Assembly (NCBI GenBank): GCA_038141705.1
Contig: JAYQIQ010000004.1
Location: 248,001 to 312,000, forward strand
Origin: Eutrophomonas brisbanensis
Lineage (GTDB): Bacteria > Pseudomonadota > Gammaproteobacteria > Burkholderiales > Eutrophovitaceae
Length of the DNA: 64,000 bases
Direction: 5' to 3'
The translations under genes and the position numbers were made by a program. The notes under the pieces were generated by a model that made no database searches, was not told the origin of the DNA, and was given only the letters and a program-made list of their open reading frames with translations. This document shows, piece after piece, positions 1-8,438 of the stretch (positions are counted from its first letter, which is position 1; the number at the start of each line of letters is the position of its first letter).

Positions 1-58
1 TTCCACGAGCGCTTTACTTTAGGCTAGCGCGTTTTTTGTAAGCCAAATCGGAAAATAA

Positions 59-946
59 ATGGGATCTTTAGATAATATTCAGAAAAATGAGGGAAGCAAA
101 ACTCAAGACGACATGCTTTATCCCAAATTATTCAAGGACCTTGAGCAAGTTCGTTGGCAAATGAGCGAGATCCCGTGGGGTGAATTCAACGACGAACTCC
201 TATCGGACGAACAGGCACTCACCATAAAAATGAATGCAATCACCGAGTGGGCTGCGCTTCCTGCAACGGAGATGTTCCTGCGAGATAACGCGCACGATAG
301 CGATTTTTCTGCATTTATGTCCGTTTGGTTTTATGAAGAACAGAAACACAGCTTGGTGTTGATCGAATATCTTCGGCGTTTTCGGCCAGAGCTCGTACCA
401 AGTATTGATGAGCTTCATAATGTCCGATTTGAATTTGACCGCGCCCCACATCTAGAAACTTTGATGCTGCATTTTTGTGGAGAAATTCGACTTTATCATT
501 GGTACCGCCGTGCATCGCAGTGGCATACCGAGCCAGTAATCAAACACATATACGAAACCATTGCGAAAGACGAGGCCAGACATGGCGGTGCGTACTCTCA
601 GTACATGAAACGGGCGCTCAAAACGGATAAAGAAAATGCACAGCGTGCATTTAGCAAAATTGGAGTTCTAATGGCGTCAGCAAGACGCACGGCCTCCGCC
701 TTACATCCGACAAATTTGCATGTTAATGAGAAATTATTTCCGAATGACACGGTACAGAGCCGACTCCCAGATCCCGAATGGCTAGAGACTTGGCTGGATG
801 AGCAAATTTCATTCGATACCAGCTGGGAAGAGAAGGTGTCCGGACAAATTCTCAAAAATCTCGAGATTCTTCTAAAAGAAAAATTCTCTAGCGTTCAGGA
901 TCTGAATCGATTCCGAAAATCACTCAACAGTGCGAAGACGGTGTAA
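59..946 (+). CDS. Ferritin-fold diiron protein, acyl-ACP desaturase-like
   Basis: A 295-residue soluble, helical protein with the two-helix-pair diiron pattern of acyl-ACP desaturases and related ferritin-like proteins. E63 or E71 would be the first ligand, then an ExxH motif at E94-H97, a lone glutamate at E142, and a second ExxH at E172-H175 (DEARH). This spacing fits a carboxylate-bridged diiron centre that uses O2. The family desaturates or otherwise oxidises acyl-ACP or similar substrates in the cytoplasm. The substrate cannot be told from sequence, so a ferritin-like oxidase of another kind remains possible. It stands alone, convergent with the cupin gene 9 bases downstream. No strong ribosome binding site is visible before the ATG. 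Confidence 0.7.
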   Translation: MGSLDNIQKNEGSKTQDDMLYPKLFKDLEQVRWQMSEIPWGEFNDELLSDEQALTIKMNAITEWAALPATEMFLRDNAHDSDFSAFMSVWFYEEQKHSLVLIEYLRRFRPELVPSIDELHNVRFEFDRAPHLETLMLHFCGEIRLYHWYRRASQWHTEPVIKHIYETIAKDEARHGGAYSQYMKRALKTDKENAQRAFSKIGVLMASARRTASALHPTNLHVNEKLFPNDTVQSRLPDPEWLETWLDEQISFDTSWEEKVSGQILKNLEILLKEKFSSVQDLNRFRKSLNSAKTV

Positions 947-955
947 TTCTTTACG

Positions 956-1375
956 TCAAGCGGTTTGTGCAGGACCACTCACAATTCGTGTCTTAAAATT
1001 CGCTGGAGCCACAATTTCCAGAACCTCAAAGTCCGGTGAGCACTCAATTTCTCGGTGCGCTATCCAAGGTCGCTGATTAATCGAGTCTCCTTTTCGAATA
1101 GTCCTAACACCCTCACCCTCATACTCGAACGTTGCCCACCCATTTAAGACGAGAACAAATTGGAACGTACATTCATGAAGGTGCCATTCTTGCACCTCAT
1201 CGCTCAGCGTTTTTCCATTCGCTTTAATGATATGAGCAATATAATCTCCATTGGTACCATCCTTCACACCGAGATCTCTATAGTCAAATATTTCCCTTAA
1301 GCCTGGCTTCCACTCCGCCTTGGCTACTTCGCTGTGTACGAACTTCCAATTCTCAGCATTGGCTTTATCAGTCAT
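956..1375 (-). CDS. Small single-domain cupin protein
   Basis: A 139-residue protein with one cupin barrel. Likely metal ligands are H65 and H67 in WHLHE and H107 in the second motif, with Q72 near the usual glutamate position. No DNA-binding or other domain is attached. It is the last gene of a minus-strand set that includes two SDR dehydrogenases and an FAH-family enzyme, so a role in sugar-acid or keto-acid turnover (isomerase, dioxygenase or binding protein) is plausible. That is inference from position only; the substrate is unknown. Confidence 0.75.
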   Translation of the reverse strand: MTDKANAENWKFVHSEVAKAEWKPGLREIFDYRDLGVKDGTNGDYIAHIIKANGKTLSDEVQEWHLHECTFQFVLVLNGWATFEYEGEGVRTIRKGDSINQRPWIAHREIECSPDFEVLEIVAPANFKTRIVSGPAQTA

Positions 1376-1430
1376 CGTATTCCCCTCGAAATATTTGGTT
1401 CAGAATACCACACCGCAAATAAGCAGTTCC

Positions 1431-2198
1431 TCAAACGATCGTCACACCGCTATCAACTGGGATTATTTGGCCTGTGGTAATCGCAGATTCATCCCCCGCC
1501 AAATAAACGGCCAATTCCGCAACGTGAATCGGTTGGCCTAGGCCAAGTAGGTGGGTTTTCGATATCGCCTCAATCTCAGGACTGGCCTCCAAAAGCTTCT
1601 TAACTCGGTCCGATAAAGTCACTGACGGCGCAATCGCATTGACCCGGATTTTATCTTTCGCATACTCAGCGGCCATAGATCTCGTCATAGAAGCAATGGC
1701 ACCCTTAGCCGCCGTGTAACAATCTCGACCTGGAAGTGCCATCAACGCGACATTCGATGCCATATTAATGACCGATCCTCCTCCAGATTTAGCGATTTCT
1801 GGTATCGCAAATTTAGAACATAGAAATGTTCCAAACAGATCTAAGTTGATACACCTCCAGAATTCTTCTATCGGAGCCTCAGTAACGGGACCATCCTGGA
1901 GCGTCGAACCGCCAGCATTGTTGTGAAGAATATGCAGTCCACCAAAACGTTTTATCGTTTCCGCAACAACATTTTTAACACTGTCGATGTCACTGACATC
2001 AGTCTGAATGAATACCGCCTCGGCATCTCCACTGGACGCGCGCGCTTGAGCAGATTCCTGTGCAGCCATTCCAACGCGAGGATCAATCTCGGCGATCACC
2101 ACGCTCGCCCCCTCATCAACGAATCTCTCGGCAGTTGCGCGCCCGATTCCACCGCCGCCGCCAGTGATTATCGCAACTTTCCCGGTCAATCGTTTCAT
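1431..2198 (-). CDS. SDR-family NAD(P)-dependent oxidoreductase
   Basis: A 255-residue classical short-chain dehydrogenase. Visible are the TGGGGGIG cofactor loop near the N-terminus, NNAG in the middle, and the catalytic Ser...YTAAK (YxxxK). An acidic residue after beta-2 (AEID) suggests NAD(H) preference. I chose the ATG preceded by AGAGG over an upstream in-frame start that would overlap the next gene. Only 11 bases separate it from the upstream SDR gene, so the two are almost certainly co-transcribed. It probably oxidises a hydroxyl on a sugar acid or similar molecule; the exact substrate is not readable. Confidence 0.85.
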   Translation of the reverse strand: MKRLTGKVAIITGGGGGIGRATAERFVDEGASVVIAEIDPRVGMAAQESAQARASSGDAEAVFIQTDVSDIDSVKNVVAETIKRFGGLHILHNNAGGSTLQDGPVTEAPIEEFWRCINLDLFGTFLCSKFAIPEIAKSGGGSVINMASNVALMALPGRDCYTAAKGAIASMTRSMAAEYAKDKIRVNAIAPSVTLSDRVKKLLEASPEIEAISKTHLLGLGQPIHVAELAVYLAGDESAITTGQIIPVDSGVTIV

Positions 2199-2209
2199 AT
2201 AGAACCTCT

Positions 2210-3040
2210 TTAGATCTTCGGCCGCCCACCCGGCCAAACGGGTGATACCGCCAAATCCGGCCAAGCAATTGGGGCTTCTGAGGCGGCTCTAGCTTCGGTA
2301 ATCGCGCTATTTGGATCCCAGTTCGCGGCGACGTATCGCATCCCCGTTACCTGGTCAGCCTCTTTCGAGCATAACCAAAGCATGGGAGGCACCATCACAC
2401 TAGGGGGTATCAACGTTTTACGGTCCATATCGGTAACCTCTGGGACCATAGGAGTATCGGCAGGACCTCCAGGTACAACCACGTTTACGGTAATACCGTA
2501 AGCCGCGAATTCTCCGGCTTGCCCGGCAGACATCGCTTCTAACGCTGCCTTCGTAGGTCCGTAAGGGTGAAACATGGGCCTGAGCATCGTAAAAAAACTC
2601 GTTGTGACATTAATAATACGCCCCCAACCTCTCTGTCGCATAGAAGGAACAACAGCTCGCGTCATATACCAAGCACCAGACAAATTCGTCGTCACGAAAT
2701 GATCCCAAATGTCTGGGGTAATCTCATCTAAAGAGACCAATCGATTAAGATGATCATCACGAATTAGCCCCATCGACGCGGCAGCGTTGTTAATGAGAAT
2801 ATCGATATGCCCAAATTCTTGGGCTACCGCATCACAGGCATGTGAATCGCCGATATCCAGCTTGATCGTCTCCAGTGCTTTGGTCGCGTATTCTTTTGAC
2901 AATGCATCAAGGCCCTCGGTCGCCAGGTCAGCGCCAATGACTCGAGCACCATTTTCTAGGAATCCGTTTACGAGATGACGACCAATTCCACCACCTGCAC
3001 CCGTTATTAGTACGCTCCTACCAGAAAAGCTTTTATTCAA
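2210..3040 (-). CDS. SDR-family oxidoreductase, second of the pair
   Basis: A 276-residue short-chain dehydrogenase with TGAGGGIG, a NNAA motif in place of NNAG, and YGPTK as the YxxxK active site. It starts at a TTG codon with GAGGG about eight bases upstream. The C-terminus is extended compared with its neighbour. It sits between the first SDR and the FAH-family gene on the same strand, which suggests successive oxidation steps in one catabolic route. This is inferred from context. It is clearly not a copy of the neighbour: the two differ throughout outside the SDR motifs. Confidence 0.83.
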   Translation of the reverse strand: MNKSFSGRSVLITGAGGGIGRHLVNGFLENGARVIGADLATEGLDALSKEYATKALETIKLDIGDSHACDAVAQEFGHIDILINNAAASMGLIRDDHLNRLVSLDEITPDIWDHFVTTNLSGAWYMTRAVVPSMRQRGWGRIINVTTSFFTMLRPMFHPYGPTKAALEAMSAGQAGEFAAYGITVNVVVPGGPADTPMVPEVTDMDRKTLIPPSVMVPPMLWLCSKEADQVTGMRYVAANWDPNSAITEARAASEAPIAWPDLAVSPVWPGGRPKI

Positions 3041-3098
3041 TCAGTGGCCCTCAATAAAAAATCATCGTTAATAGAGTCTAAAACTCATACGAAAAAAG

Positions 3099-4283
3099 TT
3101 AAGTTAATAATCCACGCGCAGAAAGGTTACGCATAAGATCACTCAAACCATAAGTCCACGGCGGGGCTACGTCTGAATGCGCAACCTCGTTTATAAGCCC
3201 CCCCAGAAAATCACTCCGAATTGATACGATATCTCCAATCTTGTGTGTGAAACCCTGCCCGACGAGATTTCTATCTGCGATGGGAGCAAACTGAGTCCCT
3301 AAAAATAAAACAAGTCCATCGGGATATTGTTTGGTGCGATTTATCGCCTGCTTCACGAGCTCTGCCGGACTTCGACTAATCGCTCTCAAGTCGCTAACAC
3401 CATCTAAAACGTATCCATCCCGCCCACTCACAGAAATTCTTACTAGCGTTTTTTGCAATTCCTCAAAGGAAAAGTGATCGTCGAGCAGACGCACAAATGG
3501 TCCGAGCGAACAGCTCGCGTTGTTATCTTTTGCTTTCCCAAGCAAAAGGGCGCTTCTTCCTTCGAAGTCCCTCAAATTAACATCGTTACCGAGCGTTGCA
3601 CCGACAATTTTCCCTGCTCTATTCACGGAAAGCACCAACTCAGGCTCCGGATTGTTCCACTTTGAATCAGCACGAATACCAATCTGAGCACCAGTTCCTA
3701 CTGAGGATAGTGGCTGCGCTTTATTGAACACCTCGGCATCCTTACCGATACCAACCTCCAGATACTGCGACCACAAACCTTGCTCAATAAGAACTTTTCT
3801 GAGTCTCACGGCGTCCGCCGAGCCAGGCCTAACCTCACTAATTTGTGAGCCAATTACACTCCCGATTTTTTTTCGAATTTCCAATGCTTTGTCGGAATCC
3901 CCCTTCGCGAATTCCTCTATCACCCTCTCCACCATACTAGAAACAAACGTTACTCCACATGCCCTGATTGCCTGTAAGTCACACGGCGATAAAAAATAGT
4001 AAGCTCGCGGATCTCTGTTCGAGTAGCGCGTATTCTCAATGACACTCGAAAGATCACGAACTCTTGGAGCTCCCGAGGAAATAGCTGTTTCAATACTTTT
4101 TTTAGGATTGTTAGTATTAAGAAGCTCACTCGTTGTCGGGAAAAATGCCGACAGGTCATACAACTCTCCGCTCACTAATGCCACGGGCGATGGCCCCCCC
4201 AATTTACCCGGAGCCCAAACTCTCCCAACTAGATAGGCACGCCGCCAATCTTTCGGGAGCGTATTTTTTTTAGTGAGCTGCAT
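3099..4283 (-). CDS. Fumarylacetoacetate hydrolase (FAH) family protein
   Basis: A 394-residue protein whose C-terminal two thirds form an FAH fold. Metal ligands are expected at the PEPEL glutamates and at the aspartate of GNDVNLRDFEG. The residues before about position 200 form the divergent N-terminal part typical of longer members. FAH-family enzymes cleave C-C bonds or dehydrate or hydrolyse 2-keto acids, including 2-keto-3-deoxy sugar acids. Grouping with two SDRs and a cupin, and with an AraD1 relative 3 kb away, favours a sugar-acid role. The gene directly upstream ends 6 bases away and is probably in the same transcript. Confidence 0.8.
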   Translation of the reverse strand: MQLTKKNTLPKDWRRAYLVGRVWAPGKLGGPSPVALVSGELYDLSAFFPTTSELLNTNNPKKSIETAISSGAPRVRDLSSVIENTRYSNRDPRAYYFLSPCDLQAIRACGVTFVSSMVERVIEEFAKGDSDKALEIRKKIGSVIGSQISEVRPGSADAVRLRKVLIEQGLWSQYLEVGIGKDAEVFNKAQPLSSVGTGAQIGIRADSKWNNPEPELVLSVNRAGKIVGATLGNDVNLRDFEGRSALLLGKAKDNNASCSLGPFVRLLDDHFSFEELQKTLVRISVSGRDGYVLDGVSDLRAISRSPAELVKQAINRTKQYPDGLVLFLGTQFAPIADRNLVGQGFTHKIGDIVSIRSDFLGGLINEVAHSDVAPPWTYGLSDLMRNLSARGLLT

Positions 4284-4289
4284 AATAAT

Positions 4290-4850
4290 TTAATGCTTTT
4301 GTCTTTCTTCAAATAATATTACATACTCAGGACGGCAATCAGGAGCGCAAACAAGTATCCAGCCTTTTGAGTCACTCTCAAGCGCCACCATCAATTTGGC
4401 AATTGTTTCGTGATTACCATGTAAATTAAATTCAAAAAGTTTATTTATTTCCACTTTGGGTGTGTAGGTAACTACTTGCGTTGCGAGCGATGCGCTCATT
4501 GCTTGCGCATCTTCATCCAAATATTGCTCCATCTCAATTTTCGTAAAGAAATAAGGAGGCGGTATACCCATTAGATCATCATGTGCGCCTGCCGGAATTC
4601 GTGGAGTATCAAAAAAGCTACCCGAGTACCGCCATGACCAATCAGGATTTGCCATGATCAATTGTCCATTTCCCAAACACATTAATTGGCCAATTCTTGC
4701 CAAATCAGCCGGAAGGCCTTGCACCATTGTCGTACCCACCGCATCACAGTCAAAATCATTCGTCGGTGAGTTTTCATCTCCAGGATGCGCAAACGTATAC
4801 AACGACATGCTCATGAGCAATAGCCACGCCAATAATCTAAAACCGAACAT
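4290..4850 (-). CDS. Secreted protein of unknown function
   Basis: I do not recognise a family. The 186-residue product starts with a clear signal peptide (hydrophobic LLAWLLLMSMSLYTFA, likely cleavage after FAHP or before it). The mature part holds several cysteines, including CDAVG, MCLG and a late CAPDC pair, which suggests disulfides in the periplasm. The ATG at 4850 is chosen because a near-perfect AGGAGGAG lies directly before it; an upstream in-frame ATG lacks this. It is the first gene of the minus-strand cluster leading into the FAH-family gene. Confidence 0.65.
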   Translation of the reverse strand: MFGFRLLAWLLLMSMSLYTFAHPGDENSPTNDFDCDAVGTTMVQGLPADLARIGQLMCLGNGQLIMANPDWSWRYSGSFFDTPRIPAGAHDDLMGIPPPYFFTKIEMEQYLDEDAQAMSASLATQVVTYTPKVEINKLFEFNLHGNHETIAKLMVALESDSKGWILVCAPDCRPEYVILFEERQKH

Positions 4851-4947
4851 TTCTCCTCCTAGCCAGTCGAACAACGCGACCCTAAAAACTCGAACATAAT
4901 ATAGAGCTCACACAATACCATTAGAACAACGGAAAAGTCACCGGCCC

Positions 4948-6345
4948 ATGCTGCAACATGATCTTGCATTTCTTGACCTTGAAACCACCGGCGCGACAGC
5001 CGGGTCGGATCGTATTACAGAGATAGGGTTAATAAATGTTCGAAACGGAGTACAGATCGAAGAATGGAGCACGCTCGTTAATCCGCAGATGTCGATCCCA
5101 CAGAACATCCAGACCCTTACTGGTATATCTAACGAGATGGTACAAAATGCACCAACTTTCGAGGAGGTGGCAAATAACCTCTTTAAAAAACTAAAGGATA
5201 AAGTTTTAGTTGCGCACAATGTGAGATTTGATTTTTCTTTTCTTAAAAACGAATTCAGATTTTTAGGATACGACTACTCCCCGAAGATGCTATGTACCGT
5301 TCGCCTCTCGCGCGCACTTTTTCCAGATGAAAAAAAACATGGTTTAGACAGCATCATCAAGAGAGCGGGAATCCCTATTGATACCAGACATCGCGCACTT
5401 GCAGATGCGAGAGCCATATGGGAATTTACGCAATTTATTTATCGTCATCTGGAGCCAGACGTCATACAAAGCGCTGCGGAAAAACTAATGAGGTCATCCT
5501 CACTCCCTAAAGGAATTTCAGAAGAAACAATTCAGGGGATACCGAGAAGCGCTGGAGTTTACATATTTAAGGACGAACACAATACAGTACTTTACGTTGG
5601 TAAAAGTAAATCTCTTCGTTCGCGCGTTCTCTCCCACTTCAGCGGCGATCACTCCAACAAAAAAGATCAAAAAATAAACCAGAGCGTTAGTGTGATTGAT
5701 TGGATCGCAACAGCTGGGGAACTCGGGGCACTGATAACCGAATCTAGACTCGTTAAAACACTGAAACCAATCCACAACCGACGTCTGAGGCATCAAGAGA
5801 ATAATTTCACGATCCACTGGGATCCGATTGACGGCCCTGATGTTCCAATTATCGAGGACATAGAAAAATTTGAAAAAATTCCATTTGGAGCGACTTACGG
5901 CGCTTTCCCTTCGCGGAGGGCTGCTCTGAAATATCTGAGAGATCAAGCGAAGGACTTCTCACTTTGTCTAGTAAAAATCGGCCTAGAAAAAGGAAAAGGA
6001 CCTTGCTTCGCACACCAGGTAGGTAGCTGCCGAGGAGCATGCGTGGGAAAGGAAACGGTGATAAGCCACTCAATGAGACTGACGGCTGCACTTTCTAAGC
6101 AGAAAATTCCACAGTGGCCATACTCCGGAGGCATAAAAATCATTGAACACGATGAGCGAAATGATGTCGACGACATCCATACAATAGATCAATGGATGTA
6201 TATCGACTACGAGACCAGCGGAAAAAATAATCCCGTTCTGTCAGACAATACCAATTGGCATCAATTTGACTTAGATACGTTTCACATTATCCGAAAAACA
6301 CTAGAAGCCTCATCTCCGAATATCACAATCGCTAGTATTGAGTGA
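4948..6345 (+). CDS. DnaQ-like 3'-5' exonuclease fused to GIY-YIG (UvrC/Cho-like) nuclease
   Basis: A 465-residue two-domain nuclease. Residues 1-170 are a DEDDh exonuclease: FLDLETTG (Exo I), HNVRFDFSFL (Exo II) and HRALADA (Exo III with the catalytic His). Residues about 195-280 carry a GIY-YIG domain (AGVYIF...LYVGKSKSLRSR). A later GPCFAHQVGSCRGACVG segment matches the cysteine cluster after the UvrC nuclease domain. No UvrC C-terminal endonuclease or HhH domain follows. The architecture is known in proteobacteria and is thought to act in DNA repair as a Cho-like incision enzyme with an attached exonuclease. It stands alone between minus-strand genes. Confidence 0.88.
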   Translation: MLQHDLAFLDLETTGATAGSDRITEIGLINVRNGVQIEEWSTLVNPQMSIPQNIQTLTGISNEMVQNAPTFEEVANNLFKKLKDKVLVAHNVRFDFSFLKNEFRFLGYDYSPKMLCTVRLSRALFPDEKKHGLDSIIKRAGIPIDTRHRALADARAIWEFTQFIYRHLEPDVIQSAAEKLMRSSSLPKGISEETIQGIPRSAGVYIFKDEHNTVLYVGKSKSLRSRVLSHFSGDHSNKKDQKINQSVSVIDWIATAGELGALITESRLVKTLKPIHNRRLRHQENNFTIHWDPIDGPDVPIIEDIEKFEKIPFGATYGAFPSRRAALKYLRDQAKDFSLCLVKIGLEKGKGPCFAHQVGSCRGACVGKETVISHSMRLTAALSKQKIPQWPYSGGIKIIEHDERNDVDDIHTIDQWMYIDYETSGKNNPVLSDNTNWHQFDLDTFHIIRKTLEASSPNITIASIE

Positions 6346-6369
6346 TTATCAATGATCATAGAAAGACGA

Positions 6370-7155
6370 CTAATGACGCAACAAGAAACGTTCAACTGCG
6401 TCGTTGAATAGTTGGGGCTGTTCTAGGTTCGATAAATGTGACGCGTGGGGTATCACCACCAATTCTGAACCAGGTGCAGCCGCGTGAATTTCCTCAGACA
6501 TCTGCACCGGAGTACCGGCATCTTGCTCTCCGACGACGATCTGTATTGGGCAATTTATCCGATGCAATTCGGCCGTACAGTTAATCTTCGGTATCGCCTG
6601 ACAACATCCGATATATCCTTCGGTTGGGGTAGACTCGATCATCGCCGCTACAAACTTGAGATCTGGTGGGGAACGATCGATAAACTCACTCGTGAACCAG
6701 CGCTGTAATGTTTGATCGACAAGAGACGCCATCCCCTTGGAAGCCGATTGCTCAATACGGGTGGCCCAAATTGGCCAGAGCTCATTGGGTATCCGGCTAG
6801 TGGTGTCTGCCAAAGTTAGCGATCTAAATTTTTTAGGATGCTTAATCGCAATTGTCATCCCGATCATGCCTCCCATCGATAAACCAATCCAATGTGGTTT
6901 GTCGATTTCCAAATGATCAAGAAGTGCAATCGAATCATCACTAACCATATCGAGTGTGTAGGGGGACTTCGGGGCCTCACTACCACCGTGCCCCCTCGTA
7001 TCAAATGCAAGAACACGGTAACTTTCTTGAAGAAAATTTATCTGAGGTCCCCACATTCTTAAGTTGCATGCGAGCGAGTGACTCAGTACAACCCAAGGAC
7101 CATCCGTTCCGAAAACTTCATAGTTAATACTGATACCGTTTACAACTGCCTTCAT
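6370..7155 (-). CDS. Alpha/beta hydrolase, 3-oxoadipate enol-lactonase-like
   Basis: A 261-residue alpha/beta hydrolase. The nucleophile elbow is GLSMGG, the acid is in GEQDAG and the histidine in HASHLSNLEQP. Length and motif spacing match PcaD-type enol-lactonases, which hydrolyse 3-oxoadipate enol-lactone in aromatic breakdown. No other pca genes are nearby, so the substrate may differ. The ATG at 7155 is preferred to one 33 bases upstream because the protein then begins, like its relatives, just before the first strand. It is convergent with the nuclease gene and divergent from the AraD1 gene. Confidence 0.78.
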   Translation of the reverse strand: MKAVVNGISINYEVFGTDGPWVVLSHSLACNLRMWGPQINFLQESYRVLAFDTRGHGGSEAPKSPYTLDMVSDDSIALLDHLEIDKPHWIGLSMGGMIGMTIAIKHPKKFRSLTLADTTSRIPNELWPIWATRIEQSASKGMASLVDQTLQRWFTSEFIDRSPPDLKFVAAMIESTPTEGYIGCCQAIPKINCTAELHRINCPIQIVVGEQDAGTPVQMSEEIHAAAPGSELVVIPHASHLSNLEQPQLFNDAVERFLLRH

Positions 7156-7261
7156 ATCTAATAGCCTTTTCTCGATATTTAATGGCACGAAAGTTTTAGC
7201 TTCGCGTTACTCGCGGCCAAATGAAATAATATGACAAGATAATACCTATGTGGAGACCAGC

Positions 7262-8266
7262 TTGAGAGTCATTCAATTTTTCGGCAGAGATGCTGCCCGC
7301 CGCGTTGGCTTGATATCCGATTGCGGCACGCTCGTCTACACGCTTCGCGGGACAAAGCGTATGTATGATCTCGCCTGCGACGCGCTCCGCGACGGCGTGA
7401 GAATCGAAGAGATCATTATTGATAGAAAAAGCAACGAAACCGACACCTTAGATCACATCTTAGGAGAAAGACGAATCCTCATCCCTTTCGATCACCCTGA
7501 CCCGTATCACCATATCATTACGGGTACAGGCCTCTCCCACCTGGGAAGTGCGAGCGCCAGAGATGCGATGCATAGCAAGATTAGCCAGACGGAGAGCTCT
7601 TTAACCGACTCGATGAAAATGTTTAAGTGGGGTGTCGAGGGTGGAAAACCCCCTACTGGACATTTGGGAGCGCAACCAGAATGGTTTTATAAAGGCGATG
7701 GTAGCTGCGTCGTAAACCCCGAGGGCTCGTTATCGTGGCCGGCCTATGCGCTTGATGGTGGTGAAGAGGTAGAGATTGTAGGAATTTACTTAATTAGCCC
7801 AGAGTCGGAAGTATTTCGAATCGGTTTCGCACTTGCGAATGAGTACTCAGATCACGTGATGGAACGTCAAAACTATCTTTATCTGGCTCACTCAAAATTA
7901 CGGCAATGCTCTTATGGCCCAGAGTTACTGCTCGGCGATCTACCAAACACTGTTGCTGGAACTGCAAAGCTCCTACGTAGTAACGAAACCATTTGGCAAG
8001 ACGCATGGACTTCCGGTGATGACAATATGTGCCATTCGGTGAACAATTTAGAGCAGCATCACTTTAAATACCGTGAATTTCGTCGACCCGGCGATGTACA
8101 TATCCATTTTTTAGGAGCTGCAACCGGAAGTTTCACGAAACAGATAGCCACCCAGGAAGGTGATACTTTTGAAATTTCTTCGGATACATTCGGGGCACCA
8201 CTACGAAATACTCTTGCACAAAAAGTAGATGGTCCTAGTTTACCGATCGCTATTAAAAATTTATAA
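7262..8266 (+). CDS. AraD1 (GguC) family FAH-fold protein
   Basis: About 334 residues that resemble the AraD1/GguC family throughout. Characteristic stretches are GHLGAQPEWFYKGDG, DGGEEVEIVGIYLI, ERQNYLYLAHSKLR and FRRPGDVHIHFLG. Members are linked to 2-keto-3-deoxy-L-arabonate-type dehydration in non-phosphorylating pentose/sugar-acid catabolism. The TTG at 7262 has GGAG six bases upstream; a GTG at 7250 in the same frame is the alternative and would add four residues. The gene lies close to a second FAH-family gene and two SDRs, supporting a sugar-acid theme in this 7 kb, although it is not in the same operon. Confidence 0.85.
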   Translation: MRVIQFFGRDAARRVGLISDCGTLVYTLRGTKRMYDLACDALRDGVRIEEIIIDRKSNETDTLDHILGERRILIPFDHPDPYHHIITGTGLSHLGSASARDAMHSKISQTESSLTDSMKMFKWGVEGGKPPTGHLGAQPEWFYKGDGSCVVNPEGSLSWPAYALDGGEEVEIVGIYLISPESEVFRIGFALANEYSDHVMERQNYLYLAHSKLRQCSYGPELLLGDLPNTVAGTAKLLRSNETIWQDAWTSGDDNMCHSVNNLEQHHFKYREFRRPGDVHIHFLGAATGSFTKQIATQEGDTFEISSDTFGAPLRNTLAQKVDGPSLPIAIKNL

Positions 8267-8301
8267 AAAATTATATTGGGCGCTATTAATCGTTTGGAGC
8301 C

Positions 8302-8361
8302 ATGATTAAAATCTCTTTACGCAGTGCAGCAATCAGTTATCCTGAAAAACAGGTATTCTAA
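8302..8361 (+). CDS. Possible 19-residue leader peptide or gene remnant upstream of aroG
   Basis: A short frame opens with ATG preceded by TTTGGAGCC, a textbook ribosome binding site at good spacing, and ends after 19 codons in TAA. The peptide has one Tyr and one Phe but no run of aromatic codons, so classical aromatic attenuation is not obvious. Its sequence (ISLRSAAISYPEKQV) also recalls the start of FabH-like ketoacyl synthases, so it may be a truncated relic. The rest of the 172 bases between the AraD1 gene and aroG holds nothing else I recognise. Confidence 0.3.
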   Translation: MIKISLRSAAISYPEKQVF

Positions 8362-8438
8362 AAATTCGTTACAATCAATTGATAAATAAAGGATTTTAAT
8401 CCCTCCAAAAAATAAAAAAATTAAGCTTAATAAATACA

